Assembly: GCA_002005505.1 (NCBI GenBank)
Contig: KV908595.1
Span: forward strand, 200,427 to 217,506
DNA length: 17,080 nucleotides
Reading direction: 5' to 3'
Origin: Botryococcus braunii
Lineage: Eukaryota; Chlorophyta; Trebouxiophyceae
A program made the position numbers and the translations under genes. Under the pieces are notes generated by a model that was not told the DNA's origin, did no database searches, and saw only the letters and a program-made list of their open reading frames with translations. Position 1 is the first letter of the stretch, and each line of letters opens with the position of its first letter. Positions 1-13,341 of the stretch are shown in pieces.

Positions 1-5429
<5,429 letters not shown>

Positions 5430-7279
5430 GCACCTAATGCACCCAAGGGGCCCACAGACAGCCCAAATCATTATACATTTTCCCGCATTCACTGAATACG
5501 TACTGCCTGTACCAGCAGTAAAGAGGTGCTACGTGCGCAGTCTGTTTCCTATGCACCTTAGACTTTGAAACGCTTCAATTGGCAGAAAAGCAATCCGGGG
5601 CACACCATGCTGTCAGAAGCTTTGAAGTTGGGCTTCCCATGGTTGTAAGAAACGTAGTTATAAATTGTGTATCATGTGCCTGCATGCCTGGACCATGAGC
5701 GAGGGACTCGAAATCCTTGGCCTTAGTGGTACTGTATTGTGTGTAATTGCCTGGTATAGGTTTGTGTTCTATGGTATGGTATGGTTGATCTACACGATTT
5801 TTGTGTCCTGAGAAGTAAAAGTACGTTCAGTAATAGCCATACTTTCACGACATTGACCGCCTTCTCATGGTTTGCTTGATCATGGATGTGTGTAGTTGAC
5901 GACATTGGCAATCAGTCAGAGCAACTGACACTACAAGCATCGCAGACGCCCCATGTGTGCAGAATGATGAACTAAAATAAAACTACAAACAATGACCTGC
6001 TTATCGAGGTTGGCTCAGCTCGCAATGCTTCCCACACATGAATTCTACATTGCATGGCTAAATTGCAGTCTGCATGTCTGCCCGGGTATTCGAGGTCATC
6101 ATCAGGTAAATTACATGGATTCAATTTTGTTGACGGGCAAATTTCCTGTCACCACTGCAGACAGAGCCCATTGGTCAACTGCCATAATACTTGCTCTCAA
6201 AATCAAAAGCCAAGAAAATACATTCCCACTTTGCTCATAGAATTCTCTGTCTACCCATTACGGTACAGAAGCTTGGGGCCATAATTCGAGCACTTCAATG
6301 CGACTTCTGACAACCACTGAAAGCCAGCCAGAGAAATAACAGCGCAGGCTAAACAAAATAATGTTCATTGCACACACCAATGTAACATTGCTGGAAGGAT
6401 TTCACCTCCACATATCACCACACTGTTCGTGCACATACGTAAACTTTCTGCACCACAGCATATCAGCAATATCACAACTTTGTGCTCTGTCTGCAGAAAT
6501 TAGCATGGTTCGTGAAACCTGCTTTGTTCAGGGAGACATACTTCACCACAGTCCAATATCGTTTTTGGTAATGTCTCCAAGACAGCTTCATATCAATTCA
6601 ACCTCACCTTTGCACATCCACTCATGCAGGCATACACTTTCCGATGCACCATCTGCCATAAATGTTACGGTTTTCAGGGGCAACTAGTTCACATCAAGTT
6701 CAGAAAATGTGAGGTTTTTTGGTCGACGAATACCTGCTTATGGAACCTACAAGAACCACAGCAAGCGGTGAAACCTCAGCCCCAACTGTTCATTGTAAAT
6801 GATCAGCAAGCCGAAACATACAGGGTGTTCACACATGGCTGCCCCTGGGTTTAAAATGCACAACCGACTCGTCCGTCGAGGGTCCGTGTGTGCTTTCCTT
6901 GCTTTCCTGTTCTCTCTAAAGCTTGCAGCCCCACACAACTTTACCGTACTCACCCAGAAATTACGCCACAACACAAGCATCACCGCCATTCCTCAGCCTT
7001 CGCTTTTTTGACGTAACAATGCAACAAATTCGTCCAAACTTAGTCGAACTTCACCCCCCCCCTCTCCCTAAAAGAATTCTACGCCATCATGGATGGGTGG
7101 GTGCTTCACAACCCAGGACTCCTGGACCATGAGGATCACGTATCCTTGCACACTTGCAGGCTCTAGCTGCTTGTTATACAGTACTGGTTACAAATATAAT
7201 AATCTCACTTACCACTCCCTCAAGCATGCAAACAGCAACTCCTCTCCAACAACCGACCAAGTTCCAGCATGCATAAGCC
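5430..7279. other. Convergent intergenic region, no gene recognised
   Basis: This region lies between the SMC stop codon (5429) and the hydrolase stop codon (7280, minus strand), so it should hold both 3' UTRs and terminators. An AATAAA-containing A-rich stretch occurs near 5974. A small (ATGGT)n-like run occurs at 5771-5785. The short open frames here (up to about 108 codons) show no recognisable domain, no convincing start context and no exon pattern. Confidence 0.6.
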
Positions 7280-9369
7280 TCAGAGTGGCAGATCAGGTGC
7301 TGGTCGCATGTCGACTTCTCGGGACCCGAACGACGGTGCGAGAATGTCATACAAGCCCGCTGGGTTGTCGGTGTGTACCCAGTGACCTGCATCCTTCAGG
7401 AGGTGAACTCCATGCCCAGCTGTCCTGATACGCTCCTCATCCTTTCCGGCCCACTTGAAAGAGCTGTGCTCAGCCCTCACAAAATCCACGCAGATGCCCT
7501 GTGCTGGCTGAGACAGAAAATCCCATAAGCAGGACTCCTCGTATGATTGGTACATGTCATCAATGCCTTGAAGATCAAACGTCCATTCCAACTGCCTGCA
7601 ACAGCATAAAACAATCAGCATCCACCCAAGTTGCAGAAAACAACACAAGCGGTATGGCGGCAAGTTTGCTTGCACCAAAAAAATCCTCACCTGTGGTCCC
7701 CATTGACTGGCTGCAAATTTGTGGAAGTCCACCGCGCAATGGGCACAGAAAATCCGTGCTCAATAAGATAAGTCTGAAGCGCAGTTCGGCCGTTGATTGG
7801 AAGAGGGAGAGCCCGCAGCTGCGCAATCAGATCTGCAGGATGGTCTTTTCTACCCTCCCCACCAGCACGAACTTCTCCTGGCAAGGCATCCAGCACCCAC
7901 ACCTGCATCTCACATAAGACTGACTTGAGAAAAGCCCCAGATCACCCCACAGCACATTTTGGCGACCCACCTGTACTGAAAATAGAATCATACAGCAACA
8001 CACTGCAAAACACACACCACATAGCACTGCAAAATCAAGTAAACACTTGGGTGAAGAAAAGTCACCTGTACAGGCCGTGGCAAGCGTGTGGTACCGCTGC
8101 CAAATTGATGTGCCATGCTCATGACAACCTTTCCACCGAATGAATGACCAATCAATACTTCAGGAAAGAGCTTTAATTGATGCAGCAGTTTCAATACATC
8201 ACTTGCAGCAGTCTGCACTGAATGGCCTCCTGTGGGGCTTGTCAAGCAAGCTGACTCCCCATGGCAACGAAGATCCACCAGAACAACTTGCCAGGCAGGA
8301 AATCCCTGCAACCCACAAAATGTGGAAATCTTCTGAGCATCCTGCACACTATGAATGTACCACTTGATGTGGTCTTGACAGCAATGTTTATTGCCACCAT
8401 ATTAAGAACATGTCCATCAGAAAACCTGACCAAAGACCTATGCAACGCACCTCAACAATCCTATGGGCAAATGGCAGCATGTTCTTCCGGGAGCCCAGAA
8501 TCCCATGAACCAATACTGCTGTCGGTGGAGGCTTCCCCCACTTGCCCACTTCACTCCAGCGTACCTGCCACCCGAAATAGTGAGTAGCGGTCTGGATGAC
8601 TTCAAAAGAGGAAGCAACAAATACTTACATGTGTACATATTGGGAAGCCGCCACAATAACTTATGGCGTTGCAGGAAGCCATATAGAAATACTATGTCAC
8701 ACATTTCTCATGATTCCATGGGATGAGAAGTGGCAGGTATGCTCCATACAAATTGTCCATCCCATGCAAGCATCAGTTCAAGTTGATGTCTGTTAAGAAC
8801 CGCGAATCAATAGGCTTGTGTATGCACAAAATATGGACAGAGTGGGCAGGCATTGGCGGATGTGAAAGAAGAACAAAGCAAGGCACATACTCAAGCGCTC
8901 CCTGCAAAACGACAAGGACCCATTACATCCATATCATACCTCGCATATCAAGTAAGACCGAAGTGGCCAGAGGCAACCAAAACCCAGTACACCCTCTGTG
9001 TTTTTGCATTGACATGTGATTTAACCTAGTATGTACAGTTAGGTGTACCCCGTAGTTAGGGTTAAGGCCACTGTGGGTGACTTGCAAGTCCTAAAGAGAA
9101 AATCAAAAAATGGCCCTACTGTTTTACATTTCACATGCTTCTTCAAGCCATCAAATTGAACATACCAGGTAACCCTGGACGACTTCATAAGCCAGATGGG
9201 GCTCAGGCAGCTCAGCTGGCTTCGAAAACGACTTGGACCTCTCCATCAAACTTCTGGGCGGTACGACCCGCGGCACTTCATAGCCCGCAGCAACAGCTCT
9301 CACTCTTGTGTTAAGCGGAGCTAACTGCACACAGATGCACGTGCAATTAAGTGACACAAACGACGGCAT
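7280..9369 (-). CDS. Alpha/beta-hydrolase, ABHD11/YbfF type, probably plastid-targeted
   Basis: Five minus-strand exons join in frame: 9369-9166, 8564-8451, 8305-8066, 7902-7691 and 7595-7280. All introns are GT-AG (phases 0, 0, 0, 2). The product is 361 residues. The HGILGSRKN oxyanion motif lies at 88-96, the nucleophile elbow GHSFGG has Ser161, Asp191 sits in VWVLDALPG, and His328 is in DAGHWVHTDNP. By analogy with ABHD11, Ser161-Asp191-His328 is the predicted triad. It strongly resembles a conserved land-plant hydrolase family (LAYEVVQG, LVDLRCHG, VRAGGEG and MYQSYEE blocks). The substrate is unknown. The chosen ATG is the first in-frame Met after an in-frame TAG at 9418-9420. The first 30 or so residues contain no Asp or Glu and have VRAVAA at about 23-28, resembling a chloroplast transit peptide. 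An upstream non-coding exon cannot be excluded. Confidence 0.9.
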
Positions 9370-11538
9370 TGAGCTGGCAGGGTGCTGTAAGGTTCCAAGC
9401 GTCGCCGCATCAAGCAACTAGTGGCAAGAAACAATAATCTGGGGGGGTCCATTGAAGAGTTGCAAGGTTGTGTTAAAATGTACCGATATGCATCACCGAA
9501 AGGCGCGGATTTTCACAACATTCGTTCGCTCGTATGATCACACCCGAGGAGGCACTTGGTGCAATACTTCACCTTAGATGATGACGCAGACTTCTGAGCA
9601 TGCTGCCGATCCCAAACGCTGTTAACAGAGGTCAAGTGGCACGCCAGAGGGATACTAGATCCTATCAAACATCTGTGTGTGTGCGTGCCGGCACTAGCCC
9701 GTACAAGCCCGGCTGAAACCCCGTTCAAAGCCATGTACAAGCGATCCTAGTGATTGCACTCGAAATTTGTGTTCAACAAATGCTACTATAATACCGCTTC
9801 AAACAGCCCAGAATCAGTACCGACCCACTCTCAAAAGAACCGACACTAGCTCTCGCTTTGTTTTTGGTATAACCCAACCAAGCAAAGGTATTATTATGAA
9901 GGCACCGTTCAAACGTTATAAGTTACTCCTTAAAACATTTGCTGGCACACATTCTGTGAGCAGAAGCTTCGAGTCCCGCAAGCGAAGTGGAGCGAACGTA
10001 GTCTCACCGTTCATGCCCGGGATGCGCTAATCAGGCAACTTCTAGGCAATGGACGCGCGCCTCCGAAAAGATTCCCCTGGGCGCCAAAATGGGCTCGACG
10101 TACCTTCCAAAACCGGGATTTTGGTCCTGCACTCGTGTGCTTGCCTGCGGGATTGCGTACAACCCCCAGATGCAGTGAGTCACGGGGACCTGAGCTTCGC
10201 GTTCAGTGGCCGACACCCCCCCCGTCGATTCACGCTTCCAGCAACGTGCATACCACCCAGTTTTGAAGTGAACAGTTTTGGATGGCGTGTTGACTTGAGA
10301 TGAGATGAAATGTGCGCATATTATACCGCGAACCAGGCTTTGTGAACGGTTATGGTATGGTTTACAGTATGCAGGTACGGTCATACCACATTATAGTACG
10401 GCCAAGTAGCTATGCTTATGGTATGGCTATGCTACTTTTTAATGCACCCATTTAATGCTACTATTTGTGGTAAGGTTTATGGCGTAGTGTGGTTTTCAGC
10501 AAATGGCATCATCAAAACAGAATTTGTAGAATTTGAAGTTGAATGTTACTCCCTGCAACTCACACTCTTTTAGAGTAAGTGAACTGTGCTCAAACAAAAG
10601 CTTGTAGAAGTGGACGAAACACGACCAAGCAAACGGCACAGGAGCTTGATAAGGGAACTCAAGACTGACTGGCCTGTTAGAGCACTTCCTATTTATAGTA
10701 ACCAAGGAGACTACACATTTATTAGCCTCCTGACAGGTTTGCAACTCCAGATCTTAAAGCGTACGGGCACGATCAAGTTTGCATGCCATCAGTACTATGC
10801 ACGGGAATTTCAATTTACCTTATGATTCGACATGGTCGTCGATGAACAGTACGAATCTCGGTCGATGGTAGTCTCGAATCTAAGTGACTCGGAACTTTAA
10901 CTCACCACCGATACAAGTCACGAATCAGAAGTCAAGGACCGCAGGACTTGAAAACTCACGATCGATAAGATCCGGAATAAGTATACCTTACTAGAAAACT
11001 GGCAGAAAACAGACCGAAATTGTACCATGGCCCATATAAATCACTATGAGTGTCATTTAACCTTAAAGTACCATACAGTACAAACACACCCAAGTGAACT
11101 ATGACTGTACCTTATTGTTTATGAGCATTGTAAGTCATATAAAGCCTTGAAATGAATTGATGTGGCTCACAAACATGCTAATATGAAATGACCCAACATG
11201 TTGCACAAATACCTAAGGTATACATGTTAGTGTCTATTTTTCTAATAGTGGTTTTCTGGCATGCTGCTTACGATTTTGGCCTGCTGCTTTAGTTCATGGT
11301 CTGGTGAGGCTTGTCAGATACGCCCCCTCTCCCTGCCTTTATCTCCGCCTCGCCACTTTTAGACTCAAAAGTGAAGTATAACCTAACCGCAAACCACGTA
11401 TACTACATGCTGGGACGCGGAAGGCAGGGGCCATGTGCTCTTTTTCAAACTTGGGGTAGTCACATTGCAGGATGAACTATTACATTCTTCACACACGCGG
11501 GGAACCCCCGCTCTCGGAACTGCGCACTTCTTGGGGAG
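9370..11538. other. Intergenic region upstream of hydrolase and of the retroelement
   Basis: The right-to-left promoter and 5' UTR of the hydrolase must lie in its left part; no TATA box was confidently placed. Degenerate TATGGT/GGTATG motifs cluster at about 10350-10434. The block at 10840-10960 repeats short CGAATC/GACTCG words. From 10440 to 11300 the DNA is AT-rich, with only short unrecognised frames. No RNA gene was seen. Confidence 0.5.
11371..11440 (+). repeat. Dispersed repeat copy B
   Basis: This copy aligns gap-free with 1961-2030 at about 73% identity, including CTAACCGC and GGGACGCGGA. It lies about 100 bp left of the candidate LTR start and outside the element, so it is an independent older repeat. 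Confidence 0.5.
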
Positions 11539-11603
11539 TGTTGGGTTTTTGTGCTTCATTATGTCATGTTAATTTGAGGTAATTATGATTAGATAAATAG
11601 CTG

Positions 11604-11627
11604 TGAGTTAACTTCACAGTTAACTCA
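11604..11627. repeat. Short inverted repeat in U3
   Basis: The arms TGAGTTAACT and AGTTAACTCA pair perfectly around a 4-base TCAC loop. It lies about 280 bp upstream of the proposed cap site. It may be a dyad protein-binding site or simply a hairpin. Confidence 0.6.
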
Positions 11628-11865
11628 AGGTGAGGATGCCTTGACACTGACTAATCAATCAGAAGGATAAACATTATATGGCTGTCGTCTACTGTTACCT
11701 TTTGTGGCTGAAAAACCATGCATTTACCTTTAATAAAAACGTGCATGAGAGTACTGTTAGGATAAGGGTCCAAAACCTCAAGTTCTGGACCATTAGGGAG
11801 ACAGGAATTCAGGAAAAGGGTCAGGAGTACTGCTGAACAGCGCAAACTTCACGCGCTGATCTGAG

Positions 11866-11900
11866 TATTGATAGGCTTAGAACCCGGAAGGACAGGCAGT
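11866..11900 (+). promoter_or_regulatory. Candidate LTR core promoter and cap site
   Basis: A TATA-like TATTGATA lies at 11866-11873, 25-32 bp upstream of A11898 in the initiator-like context GCAGTCATT. A11898 is the first base shared with the downstream spliced copy (12364), which marks it independently as a likely RNA 5' end. The TATA match is weak by itself. An alternative is that CAG at 11897-11899 is a splice acceptor of an exon that starts upstream. Confidence 0.45.
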
Positions 11901-12120
11901 CATTCGCTCTCTAAAGGCTTGTTCAAGCCGTCTCCTGTTTGACTCGTCTGTTCTCTTATTGTCTTGCTTTCTCTTCTACTCACTGTGTGTGAGCAATTCC
12001 CTGAAAGCAACAGTCTAATCTGGTAAGACTCCGGGTCATGACGGTCTCAGTTCTTTCACAGCCATGAGTGCTGAATATTGACTAGTTACTAACATAAGTG
12101 TGTTAATTCTACAGATTGTA

Positions 12121-12165
12121 CACCAGTTCGACACCATTGAGTATGTGTGCCTGATCGAACTGGTG
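12121..12165 (+). other. Stem-loop in leader exon 2
   Basis: CACCAGTTCGA (12121-12131) and TCGAACTGGTG (12155-12165) form a perfect 11-bp stem with a 23-base loop. It is repeated at 12495-12539 in the spliced copy. It could be an RNA structure in the leader; nothing else supports a function. Confidence 0.6.
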
Positions 12166-12261
12166 CAATATCTGGTAAGCCGGCAGTGTGACGTCTTGGT
12201 ATTAGAGTAGTAATGTAGAAATCATGCAAGATACTTAAGGTGTTAGTGCGTTGACAGGATG

Positions 12262-12279
12262 ATATACGTGTACGTATAT
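12262..12279 (+). other. Stem-loop in leader exon 3
   Basis: ATATACG and CGTATAT pair perfectly around TGTA. The same hairpin recurs at 12553-12570 in the spliced copy. Confidence 0.5.
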
Positions 12280-12363
12280 TGATAATCTATATTTGATCTT
12301 TGACACCTTTGGATCTTGCAGGTGAGATTAGATAGTGTGTGTGTTCGTTCGTTCAACGTTGTA

Positions 12364-12612
12364 AGTCATTCGCTCTCTAAAGGCTTGTTCAAGCCGTCTC
12401 CTGTTTGACTCGTCTGTTCTCTTATTGTCTTGCTTTCTCTTCTACTCACTGTGTGTGAGCAATTCCCTGAAAGCAACAGTCTAATCTGATTGTACACCAG
12501 TTCGACACCATTGAGTATGTGTGCCTGATCGAACTGGTGCAATATCTGGATGATATACGTGTACGTATATTGATAATCTATATTTGATCTTTGACACCTT
12601 TGGATCTTGCAG
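12364..12612 (+). repeat. Precisely spliced copy of the leader (copy 2)
   Basis: The 249 bases equal exon 1 (125), exon 2 (60) and exon 3 (64) of the upstream segment, joined without introns and with no mismatch by eye. The junctions are at 12488/12489 and 12548/12549. After 12612 the sequence continues ATCACA and the primer-binding site. In copy 1 the same point is followed by GTGAGA, so a third splice junction is implied. This is a cDNA-derived segment. Confidence 0.92.
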
Positions 12613-12620
12613 ATCACAAT

Positions 12621-12637
12621 GGTTATTGGGCCCCACC
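12621..12637 (+). promoter_or_regulatory. Candidate primer-binding site, half-tRNA-iMet type
   Basis: GGTTATTGGGCCCCACC matches the complement of the anticodon arm of plant initiator tRNA-Met (GGTTATGGGCCCACC) if two single-base insertions, an extra T and an extra C, are allowed. Drosophila copia is primed by a 5' fragment of tRNA-iMet cut in the anticodon loop, giving a site of this kind directly after the LTR. The position two bases after ATCACA supports the call. The insertions weaken it. Confidence 0.5.
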
Positions 12638-12638
12638 C

Positions 12639-12830
12639 ATGGAGTCTCGACGCCTAGAAGTGCAGCGTGCGAATCTCATTCACTTTGGCGTGGAGCAACA
12701 TAGAAAAGGGCGCTTCCGTTGCGACTCGTGCGATAACTACTTCTTTGGAAAGGTCCCCTTAGATCAAGTAGCATCGGCAATTGATAGTGGTTGCTATCGT
12801 TTCGAACGCTTCTGTGACATTGGTACATAA
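12639..12830 (+). CDS. Leader open reading frame, unknown (63 codons)
   Basis: The first ATG after the primer-binding site opens a 63-codon frame (MESRRLEVQR... ending FCDIGT). It is rich in charged residues with one Cys-x2-Cys pair (CDSC). No family is recognised. Further stop-free stretches follow in other frames: 12836-13024 (62 codons, KKKQKEQPISEF... to VNHKH) and 13114-13305 (in the gag frame, ending LAYQGT then TGA). Together they may be remains of a pre-gag frame broken by frameshifts, or may be chance openings in an untranslated leader. Confidence 0.25.
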   Translation: MESRRLEVQRANLIHFGVEQHRKGRFRCDSCDNYFFGKVPLDQVASAIDSGCYRFERFCDIGT

Positions 12831-13341
12831 ATTGAAAGAAAAAACAGAAGGAACAACCCATTTCTGAGTTTGTCTATCCTTACCGACCACCTGGCTCTGA
12901 ATCCGAAGAACTTCGGCCTGTTAAACGAAGTCGGTGTGAAGTTATATGTCCGTATCGACCTTTTATTGAAGAGCAACACTCATTAAGTGATTGGGAAAGA
13001 GACTGTGTGAATCACAAACATTAGTTTAGATCGCCGTGGGTAGAAGCTGGATTATTGGTGGACTCCTGTGACAAAAATCCTTCAGACACTTCCTTCTACT
13101 GGTTAGTAATTGAAGTATTTACCCTACTTTCATTGGCAAAATCCTTAACTTGGTACTCTGTCCTGAATTGCACGGTCAAGACCTTATTAGAATCAGATTG
13201 GAAGGTGAAAGACGTAGAATTATTGACCAATTTCCTGAGGATGTTGAAACAAACAATCACTTAGTCCTTGCAAGTGTTTATTCTTTGGCGTACCAAGGCA
13301 CCTGAAGTTTGAGTTTGATCACAGCACTTACAGTGTTCATA
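12831..13341 (+). other. Retroelement leader between primer site and gag
   Basis: About 700 bp separate the primer-binding site from the gag ATG, and this is the part after the first leader frame. It contains the open stretches described for 12639-12830. It ends near CTTACAG (13326-13332), a possible splice acceptor ten bases before the gag ATG. No promoter or RNA gene is seen. Confidence 0.5.

Larger units (their letters stand above)
11898..12363 (+). other. Intron-containing leader segment (copy 1)
   Basis: Exon 1 is 11898-12022, intron 1 is 12023-12114 (GTAAGA...ACAG, 92 bp, perfect TACTAAC at 12087-12093), and exon 2 is 12115-12174. Intron 2 is 12175-12257 (GTAAGC...ACAG, 83 bp), and exon 3 is 12258-12321. 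Exon 3 is followed by a CAG|GTGAGA donor whose intron is cut short at 12363. The boundaries were fixed by comparison with the intronless copy at 12364-12612, which matches the three exons at every base. No long reading frame crosses the exons, so this is probably untranslated leader. Confidence 0.9.
11539..12618 (+). repeat. Candidate 5' LTR with duplicated R/U5 leader
   Basis: It begins TGTTGGG, a common copia LTR start, and ends ATCACA two bases before the primer-binding site, giving TG...CA ends over 1080 bp. The proposed parts are U3 11539-11897, an unspliced R-like segment 11898-12363, and a spliced copy of it plus the LTR end 12364-12618. With no 3' LTR in the window the edges are unproven. 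The left edge rests only on the TG motif. Confidence 0.45.

Noticed and set aside
6361..7428. Several 70-110 codon frames between the two host genes
   Set aside because: They overlap in different frames on both strands, lack homology that I can recognise and show no exon-like splice pattern.
10031..10384. 117-codon minus-strand frame as first exon of the hydrolase
   Set aside because: No recognisable domain, and the hydrolase already has an in-frame ATG after an upstream stop at 9418-9420.
12023..12257. Reading the 92- and 83-bp blocks as two inserted elements in copy 1, not as introns
   Set aside because: Both have GT...AG ends and one has TACTAAC; no target duplications or inverted termini are present, and a third donor sits at the next breakpoint.
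11898..12612. CRISPR-like or satellite tandem array
   Set aside because: There are only two copies, with different internal structure, and no spacer-repeat periodicity.
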